A DNA stretch of 64,000 nucleotides from Thermotogae bacterium (GCA_024233675.1 JACKPH010000001.1:62001-126000); one strand, 5' to 3'. Numbered from the stretch's first letter, positions 42,549-51,842 are shown. The notes: generated by a model not told the origin, from the sequence alone. Numbers and translations are program-made.

Positions 42549-43823
42549 ATGAAAAAATTATATTTTTTATTTGTTATTATTTTTTTTACTTTGCTGACTA
42601 CCGGGTGTACAAATCTTAATTTTATATTTTTAAAATCTTTTAACAACAGTGAATCTTATTATCTGAAAAATAACTCGGAAAATCTCGGAACGTCATTCGG
42701 GGATATTTCCGGTTTAGATATTTTATACGATGATATATCAGGAAAAAGTCTTATTCTTACAGGAGAAAACCACGGTACAGAATTAAACTACATTATTAAA
42801 TTCAATATGTTTAAATATCTTCACGAAAATTTCGGAGTAAACTACTATCTGGATGAATCAGGTATAGGTTCGGCATATCTCATAAATATGTATATAAAAG
42901 GAAAACTCGATTCAATTCCTAATTTCAGAAGTTATTTCATGACTCCTCTTAAAGGTACTTACAATTATACACAGGAAAATTTTGATTTTTTTGATATGAT
43001 GAAGAAATATTATAAATCATCACAGGTAAAATTCGAATACATAGGTTCTGACATTGATCATCAGACCGAAACAGCACTTTATGCAATGTATTTCATAATA
43101 AACAATAATTATAAATATTCCCAGGATACACCGGAATATTCTGTTGTTTCAGAAATAAATAATCTTATTATATCCTATATGCAGGATTCATTTGATATAA
43201 ATCCCGAAAAGTCCAGGGAATATTCATTAAAGCAAAAAACAGTGATAGAAAAAATACTTGCTTCTCCTGATATTTTCAGAAATATACTTTCGGAAAATGA
43301 TTATTTTTATTTTAAACTTATAGCTCAGAATATATCCGATACCTATGATGTTTACGGAAAAGAATTTGATGATAAACTCAGAGAAGACTTAATTTATAAT
43401 AATTTCAGAAAAGTATACTCATATTATTCATCTGATAATCCGGTATTTTACGGTCAGTGGGGAAGTTTTCACACTACTTTGAAATCTGTTTATGAAAACG
43501 ACACTAATTTTGCTGAAAAAATACTTTCGGAAAATTTTTTCGGCACGGATAATTCCGTTCTGAGTATAATTATTTTTTATAACAATTCTTACAGTTTTGA
43601 TAAAAACAATTATAACAAAGTACTCATATCAAACGATTCCGGATATAAAATACAGAAAATCACACGTGAAAAAATGACAATTTTCAGATTAAACGAAAAA
43701 AATTCACCGTTTCTCAGAAAAAATTATTTTAACACCGGTTCCGGTTTTTCAACGGATTATTATCAGTATTTTATATTCATTCAGAATTCGGAAAATGCTT
43801 CTCCTTTCCAAAACAAATTCTAA
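42549..43823 (+). CDS. Lipoprotein, possibly erythromycin-esterase/Tiki-like fold
   Basis: A 424-residue predicted lipoprotein: signal peptide with lipobox LTTGC, so attached to the membrane outside the cytoplasm. The segment ILTGENHGTELNYIIKFNMFKYL followed by NYYLDES resembles the active-site opening GExxHG...E of erythromycin esterase-like and Tiki/ChaN-type proteins, and FYGQWGSFHTT later supplies another G..H element. This is a tentative fold assignment. The rest is rich in Asn, Tyr and Ser. It follows the aldehyde dehydrogenase by 35 bases with GGGGTGG before ATG. Hydrolase activity is not established. Confidence 0.6.
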   Translation: MKKLYFLFVIIFFTLLTTGCTNLNFIFLKSFNNSESYYLKNNSENLGTSFGDISGLDILYDDISGKSLILTGENHGTELNYIIKFNMFKYLHENFGVNYYLDESGIGSAYLINMYIKGKLDSIPNFRSYFMTPLKGTYNYTQENFDFFDMMKKYYKSSQVKFEYIGSDIDHQTETALYAMYFIINNNYKYSQDTPEYSVVSEINNLIISYMQDSFDINPEKSREYSLKQKTVIEKILASPDIFRNILSENDYFYFKLIAQNISDTYDVYGKEFDDKLREDLIYNNFRKVYSYYSSDNPVFYGQWGSFHTTLKSVYENDTNFAEKILSENFFGTDNSVLSIIIFYNNSYSFDKNNYNKVLISNDSGYKIQKITREKMTIFRLNEKNSPFLRKNYFNTGSGFSTDYYQYFIFIQNSENASPFQNKF

Positions 43824-43838
43824 TTACGGAGGTTTGTT

Positions 43839-44786
43839 ATGGATATTATAAGTGCATTTAAATTTGAAGATAAAATGTCTCCCGGAATAATAAGTTTTAA
43901 TACATCAAAAAGTCAGTCTAATTTTCCTTATCCTTCAATAATTTTTTTCAAGGGGAATTCTGTTAATAACGGGTGCGGTGTATCCGTTATTGTTGATTTT
44001 GAGAGAATTTTTGACCTTTGGACAGAAGAATGTGATGAAAATAATATGTTCGAAAATATTTCATGGGATATAATGGAAATCACAAAGGTTTATTATAAAC
44101 CTTCAAAGATAGTTCTCCCCCTCATTTATGAAGATCTTACTGATTTTATAGAACTCTTTATAAAAAACGGTTCTGTAAAAATTTTATATGAGGATTTTGA
44201 AACTAAAAAATTTGAAGACAAAGCAGAAACAAAAAAACTTGAAATGCTTATAAAAAAAATGGACAGTGTAAGAGATACTTTCAATGATTTTTTTATAAAT
44301 AGCGACAAACTCTATAAAGTAGAAATTATAAGTTCCGGAAGAATGCTATTATTTTCCGTTAATCTTGATATTTATATATCGATGTGTAAAAGTCTTTATA
44401 CCGAAGAACAGAAAAAACTTCTCTGGTATGTTATAAAGGTTTATCTTGAAGTTAATCTTCTTAAAGAATTCGGTAAATCTAATTTCAGATCATCAAAAGG
44501 TCTTATAAGAGTCAATATAGATAATATAGACTTTGACCGCCTTAAAAATATTCTTACATCACTCGGCAAAATTTTAAATCCCGATAAATCTTATATTTTT
44601 GATATTTATAAAAAAATTATGAAAAACTCACTTTTATTTCAGAAAATTGAAAATATACAAAACTGTTTTGATTTTGAAAATAAAAATGCTCTTATGGATT
44701 TTATAAACATAGTTATAGTAGACCATATTGTAAATGATAAAAATTCAATAACAAATGAAATAATACAAATAAAAAATAATTTATAA
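43839..44786 (+). CDS. Hypothetical protein, no recognised family
   Basis: A 315-residue protein without signal peptide or membrane helices. I do not recognise it. The N-terminal 100 residues look beta-rich (GIISFNTSKSQSNFPYPSIIFF), residues 130-165 are a charged helix (ETKKLEMLIKKMDSVRDTF), and the last 120 are helical and lysine-rich. It starts 15 bases after the lipoprotein gene with GGAGG before ATG, so the two are probably co-expressed. It ends at a hairpin shared with the convergent chemoreceptor gene. Confidence 0.7.
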   Translation: MDIISAFKFEDKMSPGIISFNTSKSQSNFPYPSIIFFKGNSVNNGCGVSVIVDFERIFDLWTEECDENNMFENISWDIMEITKVYYKPSKIVLPLIYEDLTDFIELFIKNGSVKILYEDFETKKFEDKAETKKLEMLIKKMDSVRDTFNDFFINSDKLYKVEIISSGRMLLFSVNLDIYISMCKSLYTEEQKKLLWYVIKVYLEVNLLKEFGKSNFRSSKGLIRVNIDNIDFDRLKNILTSLGKILNPDKSYIFDIYKKIMKNSLLFQKIENIQNCFDFENKNALMDFINIVIVDHIVNDKNSITNEIIQIKNNL

Positions 44787-44810
44787 AAAAAGAGCCTTAC
44801 GGCTCAAAAG
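44785..44810. terminator. Bidirectional terminator (unknown gene / chemoreceptor)
   Basis: GAGCC-TTAC-GGCTC stem (44792-44805), preceded by a seven-A run that becomes a T-run on the minus strand. Confidence 0.75.
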
Positions 44811-44819
44811 ATGGTATAA

Positions 44820-46667
44820 CTAAATTATAAATTCTGATGTTATTGATTCAAGTTTTCCTGATTCTTTTATTATTTTTTCACCATTCATATTTATTTTTTC
44901 GTTTATACTGTGCTGATTTTTTATTATTTCTGATATTTCTATAAGAGATTTGTTTATATTTTTTATTTCTGTATAAATATTTTCCGTTTGTATATCGGTT
45001 TCATTTATTTTCAGAAAATTTTCGGATGTTATTTTTTTTATTTCTGTATTCATATCGGATATTTCATTTATTTTTATATCTATTGAATCAAAATATTCAG
45101 ATATTTTTTTCAGATTTTCATTTGAAGTATTAACATAATTTCTGGAATTTTCAGCTGCACTTTTTGCAATTTTTCCTTCCTCACTGAATTTAAAAAGTAT
45201 CTCATTTATTTTATCTGTAGCCTCACTGCTTTTACCGGCAAGCTTTTTAATCTCTTCCGCAACCACAGAAAAACCTTTTCCGTATTCTCCTGCCCGTGCG
45301 GCTTCTATAGATGCATTAAGGGCAAGAAGATTTGTCTGCTCTGTTATATTTTTTATAACCGATAATATATTTTCTATTTCTGAAGAATGATTTATAAAAA
45401 TATTTATATATTCATAATTTTTTTCTATTTCACTTACTGTTTTTTCAGAAAATTTCATAGATTCTCTTATATTTTTTCTTCCGCTAAAAGATATATTCCT
45501 TACATGCTCAGAAAAAATTTCTGTTTTTTCTGAATATTCTTTATTTTTACCGGTTATCTTCTTAATCTGAACAAAGTATTCCTTAAACTTACCCATCATG
45601 TTGTTCACAAATTCAGTTTTATCTGAAATTATACCTATGTCATTTTCTATTTTTGAAGAATTGTTTTTCATAAAAGAAGAAATTTCTGAAAAATCTACGG
45701 AAAATCCGTTTAGATTTTTTGCCGTGGAAATTATCTGCCGCATATCATAAAGTAATTTTTCAGTAAGACTGTTCATCTGGTCGGAAATAATTTTTATTTC
45801 ATCATGTGTATCAGTTGAAAAATTGGTTTTAAGATCACCCGACTTAAGTTTAAGAATATTTTTTTCGAGTTTTTTTATAGGTCTTACTATAAAAGAGCCG
45901 GTAATAAGATAAGAAGCAGTAGAAAAAATCATTATAATTATTACTGCAAAAATCAGAATTTTTATAAGATTATTCATATCCTCACTTAGAATTTTTTCAT
46001 CAATTACAGCAACAAGACCCCATTTATCATTAATTTTAATATCAGTGTAAATACTATTTTCCGGAAAATTTCTAAGAGCACTTATATATATATCTTTTAA
46101 ACCTTTTATATTTGTATCGCTTATTATTTCTTCCATAAAATCAGTTTTGAGACTCAGCACAGAATATCCGAGCAAATTGCTGTTTTCATCAAAAACTTTA
46201 AAATATACTTCAAGAATCTTAATATCATTATCTGTAAATTTTACAGGAAAATCAACTGTATTATCAGAAAATATTTTTTCTGTCTGAGATATATCATAAT
46301 CATAATTACCTTTTAAAGGACTATAACCTTTACCGTTTATTTCAATAACCGCTATATCATAATAAACATTATTTTTTTCATTTATTTTTGTCATAAGTTC
46401 GGTTTCTATCATTCCCCAGTCAGAAAGTATCATAGAATCTTTTATAAGCCAGCTGTTTTCAAGATAACCGTTATGCCCGGAAACAATTGTATTTACAAAT
46501 GTTGTTATCTGTTCTGACTTAAGTTTAAGAATTTCTTTTACGGAATTTTCAGTCTGAATTTTTATAGATCCGGTAACATTAAAATACATAATCATAAGAA
46601 TTATAAAATATGATATAAAAGATATTATTATTGAGACAAGTGCTATTTTATACTTTATCTTTTTCAG
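44820..46667 (-). CDS. Methyl-accepting chemotaxis protein, probable CTG start
   Basis: A 615-residue chemoreceptor. The most upstream standard start, ATG 46595, would cut the first transmembrane helix in half. Extending 24 codons in frame reaches CTG 46665-46667, six bases after GGAGGG, and restores a charged leader and full helix (LKKIKYKIALVSIIISFISY). No ATG, GTG or TTG occurs in that extension. An extracytoplasmic sensor of about 190 residues follows, then TM2 (LIKILIFAVIIIMIF), HAMP, and the coiled-coil signalling domain with hairpin tip NASIEAARAGEYGKGFSVVAEEI. With cheX elsewhere in the window it indicates motility or taxis. Ligand unknown. Confidence 0.93.
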   Translation of the reverse strand: MKKIKYKIALVSIIISFISYFIILMIMYFNVTGSIKIQTENSVKEILKLKSEQITTFVNTIVSGHNGYLENSWLIKDSMILSDWGMIETELMTKINEKNNVYYDIAVIEINGKGYSPLKGNYDYDISQTEKIFSDNTVDFPVKFTDNDIKILEVYFKVFDENSNLLGYSVLSLKTDFMEEIISDTNIKGLKDIYISALRNFPENSIYTDIKINDKWGLVAVIDEKILSEDMNNLIKILIFAVIIIMIFSTASYLITGSFIVRPIKKLEKNILKLKSGDLKTNFSTDTHDEIKIISDQMNSLTEKLLYDMRQIISTAKNLNGFSVDFSEISSFMKNNSSKIENDIGIISDKTEFVNNMMGKFKEYFVQIKKITGKNKEYSEKTEIFSEHVRNISFSGRKNIRESMKFSEKTVSEIEKNYEYINIFINHSSEIENILSVIKNITEQTNLLALNASIEAARAGEYGKGFSVVAEEIKKLAGKSSEATDKINEILFKFSEEGKIAKSAAENSRNYVNTSNENLKKISEYFDSIDIKINEISDMNTEIKKITSENFLKINETDIQTENIYTEIKNINKSLIEISEIIKNQHSINEKINMNGEKIIKESGKLESITSEFII

Positions 46668-46749
46668 AAAAATCCCTCCGAATCATATACTTTATTTAAT
46701 AATAAAATATATTTATTCCGGGTTTATTAAAAAAATTAAAGAATTATAA

Positions 46750-46796
46750 AAAAACATCTCCGTATAGGCTTATATAGCCATTACGGAGATGTTTTT
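46750..46796 (-). terminator. Terminator of hutH with branched stem
   Basis: AAAAACATCTCCGTA (46750-46764) pairs exactly with 46782-46796. A small inner hairpin (GGCT / AGCC) sits in the loop, and a T-run follows on the minus strand. Confidence 0.85.
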
Positions 46797-46801
46797 AAAG
46801 T

Positions 46802-48325
46802 TTATGCGGAAATATTTACCAGTATTTCATCATTAAAGGATTTTTCAAAAATAATTTCACTTACTTTCTCTATATCAGGATATAATACCCTGTCACAATC
46901 CATATAACTTATTTCTTTTCTTATTCTTTCATATACATTTCTGCATGTATCCGAAAGTTTATCCGATGCATTCCTTATATCTATAGCCTGACAGGCGGTT
47001 AATATCTCTATTGATAATATTTTATTAACATTAAAAGCTATTTCTTTTGCCTTTCTTGCAGCTATTGTTCCCATACTTACATGATCTTCCTGATTTGCGG
47101 AAGAAGGAATGGAATCTACACTTGCAGGATGTGCAAGAACTTTATTTTCTGATACAAGTGAGGCGGCGGAATACTGTGCTATCATAAATCCGGAATTAAG
47201 TCCTCCGTTTTCAGCGAGAAATGCCGGCAATCCTGATAAAGCAGGATTAACAAGTCTTTCTGTTCTTCTTTCCGAAACATTTCCCAGCTCTGACACAGCT
47301 ATTCCTAAAAAATCCATTGCTATTGCTACAGGCTGGCCATGAAAATTACCTCCAGAAATAACATCGTCTGTTTCGGGAAATATTATAGGATTATCAGTAA
47401 CAGCATTTATTTCTTTTTCAAGAACATTATACACATATTCAAGGGCATCTTTACTTGCACCGTGAATCTGCGGAACACATCTTAGTGTATAAGCATCCTG
47501 AACTCTTAACTCTCCCTGTCTTGTGACATTTGAACTTCCCGAAAGAATATTTCTGAGATTTTTAGCTGTTCTTATCTGACCTGACTGTCCCCTTAATTCA
47601 TGAATTCTTTCATCAAAAGCATCGGTTATACCCTGAAGTGCTTCCATTGTAAGCGCTGCCGCAATATCTGAAATTCTGAGAATTTTTAAAGAATCGTAAA
47701 TTGCGTGTACGCCTACAGAAGTCATAACCTGAGTGCCGTTTATAAGTGCAAGCCCCTCTTTTTCCGTAAGTTCAACAGGTTTTATTCCTGCTTTTTCCAT
47801 AGCCTTATTTCCTGTCATTCTTTCTCCGTTGTAAAAAGCCTCACCCATTCCCATTATAACAAGTGCTACATGTGAAAGAGGTGCAAGATCACCGCTTGCC
47901 CCGAGAGATCCTTTTTCGGGAACAACAGGAACAACATTTTTATTAATCATTTCTATTATAGTTTCAACAGTTGAAAGTCTTATTCCGGAATTGCCCCTTG
48001 AAAGAGCATTTGCTCTGAGAAGCATTATTCCTTTTACTATATCTCCCGGAAGAGGATTTCCCACTCCGCATGAATGACTCATTATAAGATTTTTCTGAAG
48101 AATTTTCCCTTCATTTTCCGAAATTTTAACGTTGCAGAATTTTCCGAAGCCTGTATTTATACCATATACAGCCTGAGGATTTTTTATTATCTCTTCAACT
48201 TTTTTTCTGGAAAGATTTATTTTTTCTTTAGCTTCTTCTTTGAGTTCAACCAAAGCACCTTCTCTTGTGACTTTTATTACATCTTCAATTTTTAAGTTAA
48301 GTCCATCTATGAAAATTTTTTCCAA
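46802..48325 (-). CDS. hutH: Histidine ammonia-lyase
   Basis: A 507-residue histidase that deaminates L-histidine to urocanate, the first step of histidine degradation. The self-forming MIO cofactor triad Ala-Ser-Gly is at about 143-145 in KGSLGASGDLAPLSH, and GINTGFGKF, QDAYTLRCVPQIHG and NQEDHVSMG match the aromatic ammonia-lyase family. The start is TTG 48325, six bases after GGGCGGGTG; the GTG inside that site (48334) is less likely. No hutU, hutI or hutG lies nearby, so the pathway is either dispersed or ends at urocanate. It has its own terminator. Confidence 0.95.
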   Translation of the reverse strand: MEKIFIDGLNLKIEDVIKVTREGALVELKEEAKEKINLSRKKVEEIIKNPQAVYGINTGFGKFCNVKISENEGKILQKNLIMSHSCGVGNPLPGDIVKGIMLLRANALSRGNSGIRLSTVETIIEMINKNVVPVVPEKGSLGASGDLAPLSHVALVIMGMGEAFYNGERMTGNKAMEKAGIKPVELTEKEGLALINGTQVMTSVGVHAIYDSLKILRISDIAAALTMEALQGITDAFDERIHELRGQSGQIRTAKNLRNILSGSSNVTRQGELRVQDAYTLRCVPQIHGASKDALEYVYNVLEKEINAVTDNPIIFPETDDVISGGNFHGQPVAIAMDFLGIAVSELGNVSERRTERLVNPALSGLPAFLAENGGLNSGFMIAQYSAASLVSENKVLAHPASVDSIPSSANQEDHVSMGTIAARKAKEIAFNVNKILSIEILTACQAIDIRNASDKLSDTCRNVYERIRKEISYMDCDRVLYPDIEKVSEIIFEKSFNDEILVNISA

Positions 48326-48525
48326 TTTTTGCACCCGCCCTTATTTAATGAAATTTTTATCATTATATTATAATATATTTAAACATTTTTAAAAAATAAG
48401 CATTTTAAAAATATATGCCATTATTTGAATGTATTTAAATTTATATCTTTCAGAAAAAAGATTATTGATTTTAAGTATTTTTTTATGTTATATTCTATTA
48501 TACCCTATAAAAAGAGGTGGTTCTT

Positions 48526-49464
48526 ATAAAAAACATACTGATTATTATTGTACTTCTCATATTTACATCTGCTTTTTCTTATACGGCAGAACAGATACAG
48601 ATAATTGCAACAGCTTATAACAAAGGTTATTTCAGATCGTCTGAATCTGTTAAAGAACTTATGAATAAAGAATATTATACATATGATGATTATGTTCTGG
48701 CATATTACAGATATCTCAAAGGCTGGAGAAAACTTTCAGAAGTTACCGGTATTAAAGCAAAGGTTTCGGATAAACCTATAGTAATTTCAGAAACACAAAA
48801 AAATGCCAACATACTTTTTACTAACTATTACAACGCACTTATAAAAAATGATATAAATTTTTTCTTTTCCGATATTCCTCTGCTTTCCGAAAAAAAAGAT
48901 TTTAATCCTGTTTCCGATTATTCACTTACAATTGATGATATTAAACTGAAGAAACGTTTAGAAGCTTTAATAAATTATTATTCAGGTATTCCGTCATCAT
49001 TTTCATCCTGGAAAAATATTTTTCTTAAAAATAAAGATATTGATAATGATGATCTTGCCGAAAAACTTCTTGTAAGTGCTGAATATTTTTCTGATTATGT
49101 TCTGCCGTCTCTTTCGGAAGGTAGTTTTTACAGTGATGCGGATATAAAAACAGAGCCCGAATTATTGCTTGCTATAGCAATAACAGAATCAAAACTTTTT
49201 CCGTCTTTCAGAACAGAATCAAAAGACGGTAATATATATGCTTTTTCTCCGGGAATTACACATATTCTTACCGATGCAGATAATACTTATATATCCTCAT
49301 TTCACAGTATTATAGGAAACGGCATTAAAGAAGATTATTCGTTTGAAATAATACAGAAATACTATACAGGAAACAAATATTCACATCTTGATTTAATGAC
49401 AATAAACGGTTCTTTTCTTTTTACTTCTGTTCTTATAAAACTTATTTCAAAAATATATTTTTAG
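48526..49464 (+). CDS. Exported protein with lysozyme-like motif, probable ATA start
   Basis: A 312-residue exported protein. The signal peptide (KNILIIIVLLIFTSAFSYT) begins directly after an ATA at 48526-48528, five bases past a strong AAAGAGGTGG. The only standard in-frame start is the GTG inside that ribosome site (48517). The mature part is helical, and LLLAIAITESKLFPSFRTE (near residue 223-241) resembles the catalytic-Glu opening of SLT-type lytic transglycosylases (ESxFxP). The following GxMQ-type motifs are not recognisable. It may therefore be a degenerate muramidase or an unrelated exported protein. It is closely followed by the ITPase-acetyltransferase gene. Confidence 0.75.
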   Translation: MKNILIIIVLLIFTSAFSYTAEQIQIIATAYNKGYFRSSESVKELMNKEYYTYDDYVLAYYRYLKGWRKLSEVTGIKAKVSDKPIVISETQKNANILFTNYYNALIKNDINFFFSDIPLLSEKKDFNPVSDYSLTIDDIKLKKRLEALINYYSGIPSSFSSWKNIFLKNKDIDNDDLAEKLLVSAEYFSDYVLPSLSEGSFYSDADIKTEPELLLAIAITESKLFPSFRTESKDGNIYAFSPGITHILTDADNTYISSFHSIIGNGIKEDYSFEIIQKYYTGNKYSHLDLMTINGSFLFTSVLIKLISKIYF

Positions 49465-49475
49465 AGGTGATTTTT

Positions 49476-50372
49476 TTGATAATTGCAGTTGGTTCTAAAA
49501 ATCCTGTTAAAATAAATGCGGTAAAAAAAGCACTTGAAAATTATTATGATGATTTTGAAATTATTTCTTTTGATTCTGTATCCGGAGTTCCGGCTCAGCC
49601 TTTCGGTGATGATACACAAAAAGGGGCATTTAACAGGGTTCAGTATATTAAAAATATTACCGGTGCAGATTTGTATTTCGGTATAGAAGCAGGGATTAAA
49701 AAAAAGAACAATAAATTTTTTCTTTTTACTGTTGTTTACTGTGAAAGTATTTACGGAATGTCAGGATATTCTGTTTCTCCGGTTTATGAACTTCCGGAAA
49801 AAATATGTAATGAACTCGGAAATAATGAACTGGGAACAGTTATGGAAAAATTTACCGGCACGCATAATATAAAACAGAAAGGCGGGGCTATTGAATTTTT
49901 TTCAAAAGGTATTCTTACAAGGGAGCAGATTTATATACCGGCTGTAATTTCTTCACTTATACCTATAAACAATATAATTTATTATGATTATTATATAAGA
50001 GAATATTCCGGTTTAACACCTGATATTACCGAAGCTTTAAAAGACAGCGCAGGTGGCTGTGAATATAAGGAAAAAATAAAAAAATTAACAGATAATGCTG
50101 TTTTTTACACACTGGAATTTAACGGTTATACTCTCGGTGCAGCTGCTTTTATACCTCAGACAAAAGAGATAAAATATTTTTCTGTAATTCCGCTCTTAAG
50201 GAAATGCGGTATAGGAAGAGCACTTATAAAATTTATTACGGATAAACATGAGAAAAACATTTTTCTCTTTACAGATGATGACTCTCAGGCTTTCTACATA
50301 AAATGCGGATTTAAAACTTCGGAAGAATTTTTTAACAGTTACGGAACTAAAAGATACAAGATGATTTTCTGA
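49476..50372 (+). CDS. Fusion of inosine/xanthosine triphosphatase (YjjX-like) and GNAT acetyltransferase
   Basis: A 298-residue two-domain protein. Residues 1-170 are a non-canonical purine NTP phosphatase of the YjjX/NTPase_I-T family: AVGSKNPVKINAVKKAL, SGVPAQPFGDDTQKGAFNRV, YFGIEAGI. This family removes ITP/XTP from the nucleotide pool. Residues about 180-298 are a GNAT domain with acetyl-CoA motif VIPLLRKCGIGRALIKFI and FYIKCGFKTSEEF. The frame is continuous, with no stop or shift between the parts. The start is TTG 49476, six bases after AGAGGTGA; GTG 49467 lies within that site. It follows the exported protein by 11 bases and precedes the deoxynucleoside kinases. Confidence 0.87.
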   Translation: MIIAVGSKNPVKINAVKKALENYYDDFEIISFDSVSGVPAQPFGDDTQKGAFNRVQYIKNITGADLYFGIEAGIKKKNNKFFLFTVVYCESIYGMSGYSVSPVYELPEKICNELGNNELGTVMEKFTGTHNIKQKGGAIEFFSKGILTREQIYIPAVISSLIPINNIIYYDYYIREYSGLTPDITEALKDSAGGCEYKEKIKKLTDNAVFYTLEFNGYTLGAAAFIPQTKEIKYFSVIPLLRKCGIGRALIKFITDKHEKNIFLFTDDDSQAFYIKCGFKTSEEFFNSYGTKRYKMIF

Positions 50373-50391
50373 TTACAATATTTTGTATTTC

Positions 50392-50420
50392 TTGAACATT
50401 ACTTATATATATGATACAAT
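50392..50420 (+). promoter_or_regulatory. Promoter of the deoxynucleoside kinase pair
   Basis: TTGAAC (50392-50397), 17-base spacer, TACAAT (50415-50420), about 30 bases before the start codon. Confidence 0.75.
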
Positions 50421-50450
50421 ATATAGGTATATTTAATTCAGAGGTGAAAA

Positions 50451-51077
50451 ATGGATTATTCACAATTTTTTTCAGATAAAAAAATAAGAATTAATGTGGA
50501 AGGAAATATAGGATGCGGAAAAACCACACTGAGCAATGCACTTGCCGAAAAACTCAAAGCTGATGTTATTGTACTCGAAGAATTTGAAAATAACCCTTAT
50601 CTTCCGCTGCTGTATAAAAATTCAGATGTAGGTTTTCAGACAGAAATGTTTTTTCTTGTTTCAAGATACAAGCAGTATCAGAACTGGCGGAACAAATTTG
50701 TTATTTCTGATTATGACATGCTTAAAAACAAAATTTTTGCCGAAATAACTATTAAAAACCAAAATGACCTTGAAAAATTTAATCAGATATATGATGTGCT
50801 CACAAAAGATTTTAAAAAAGCTGATATTATAATTTATATAGAAACTTCAACCGATGTAACATATGAGAGAATTAAAAGAAGAAACCGTGATATGGAAAAG
50901 GTTATAGAAAAAAACTATCTTGAAACCGTAAATAACGGATACAGAAATTATTTCAAAAAAACAAAAGAAAATTTTATAAAAGTAGACGGAGATACTTTTA
51001 ACGTATTTTCCGAAAAAGATTTAAACAATCTTACAGAAAAAATAATTGATTTTTCGGAGGTAGAACTTAATGTCTAA
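50451..51077 (+). CDS. Deoxynucleoside kinase (dGK/dCK type), first of tandem pair
   Basis: A 208-residue P-loop kinase for salvage of deoxynucleosides. P-loop GNIGCGKTTL, EEFENNPYLPLLY (substrate-binding Glu), VISDYDMLKNKIFA in the place of the usual DRS motif, and LID region RIKRRNRDMEKVI. The DYDMxKNxIFA form is that of the deoxyguanosine-kinase-like branch found as tandem partners in lactobacilli and bacilli (recalled). It overlaps the second kinase by eight bases. Such pairs form heterodimers in Lactobacillus, which may apply here. Confidence 0.9.
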   Translation: MDYSQFFSDKKIRINVEGNIGCGKTTLSNALAEKLKADVIVLEEFENNPYLPLLYKNSDVGFQTEMFFLVSRYKQYQNWRNKFVISDYDMLKNKIFAEITIKNQNDLEKFNQIYDVLTKDFKKADIIIYIETSTDVTYERIKRRNRDMEKVIEKNYLETVNNGYRNYFKKTKENFIKVDGDTFNVFSEKDLNNLTEKIIDFSEVELNV

Positions 51078-51684
51078 AATGATAGTCTTAGCCGGAAATG
51101 TAGGTGCCGGAAAGTCAACTTTTACAGAAATGCTTTCAAAGGAATTAAATTTTTCACCGTATTATGAATCTGTCAGTGATAATCCTTTTTTAAAAGATTT
51201 TTACGGCGATCAGAAAAGATGGTCATATCATCTTCAGACTTATTTTCTTTTTCATAGATTTAAAAGTATAAAAAAAATACTTGAAAATTCTGATAATGCT
51301 GTTCTTGACAGATCAATATACGAAGATGCGGAAATATTTGCAAAAAATCTTTTTAACAGCGGAAAAATGAGTGAATCCGAATATTTTTCATACAGACAGA
51401 TTTTTTATACAATGCTTGATTTCATAAAAAAACCTGATTTACTGATATATATAGAAACAAATACAGATACAGTAACGGAAAGAATTAAAAAAAGAGGCCG
51501 TGATATGGAAATACAGACTCCGAGAAATTACTGGGAAAGCCTTGATGACCTCTACAGTCAGTGGATTGAAAATTATGACTATTCAAAGGTATATAAAATA
51601 AACGGCAATGAAACAGATATTGTAAAATATCCCCAGCAAATTAAAAAAATTACTTACGATATAAAAAATATACTTAAAATATAA
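51070..51684 (+). CDS. Deoxynucleoside kinase (dAK/dCK type), second of tandem pair
   Basis: A 204-residue deoxynucleoside kinase with P-loop GNVGAGKSTF, YESVSDNPFLKDFY, QTYFLFHRF, the canonical DRSIYEDAEIF and LID RIKKRGRDMEI. The presence of DRS distinguishes it from the upstream partner and suggests different base specificity (deoxyadenosine/deoxycytidine is likely by analogy). It is translationally coupled to the first kinase (overlap of eight bases) and followed by a terminator. Confidence 0.92.
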   Translation: MSKMIVLAGNVGAGKSTFTEMLSKELNFSPYYESVSDNPFLKDFYGDQKRWSYHLQTYFLFHRFKSIKKILENSDNAVLDRSIYEDAEIFAKNLFNSGKMSESEYFSYRQIFYTMLDFIKKPDLLIYIETNTDTVTERIKKRGRDMEIQTPRNYWESLDDLYSQWIENYDYSKVYKINGNETDIVKYPQQIKKITYDIKNILKI

Positions 51685-51710
51685 ACAGGATAATCCTGTT
51701 TATTTTTTTA
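51681..51710 (+). terminator. Terminator of the kinase pair
   Basis: ATAAACAGGA (51681-51690) pairs with TCCTGTTTAT (51694-51703), followed by a T-run. The stop codon lies in the left arm. Confidence 0.8.
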
Positions 51711-51766
51711 TTCTTTAATACCCTATATAGGTATATATTAAAAATATATTCTTTAAAAATTAATTT

Positions 51767-51797
51767 TATAATGGTAATATTATAACAATAGTGTTAT
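51767..51797 (+). promoter_or_regulatory. gnd-zwf-pgl -10 box and downstream dyad
   Basis: TATAAT (51767-51772) is followed ten bases later by the dyad ATAACA-ATAG-TGTTAT (51782-51797), a possible repressor site just inside the transcript. The -35 region is weak. A second palindrome, CCTATATAGG, lies at 51722-51731. Confidence 0.4.
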
Positions 51798-51842
51798 TAT
51801 CTGAATTAATTTATGAAAAATATATTCCGAGGGAGGTCTTTT

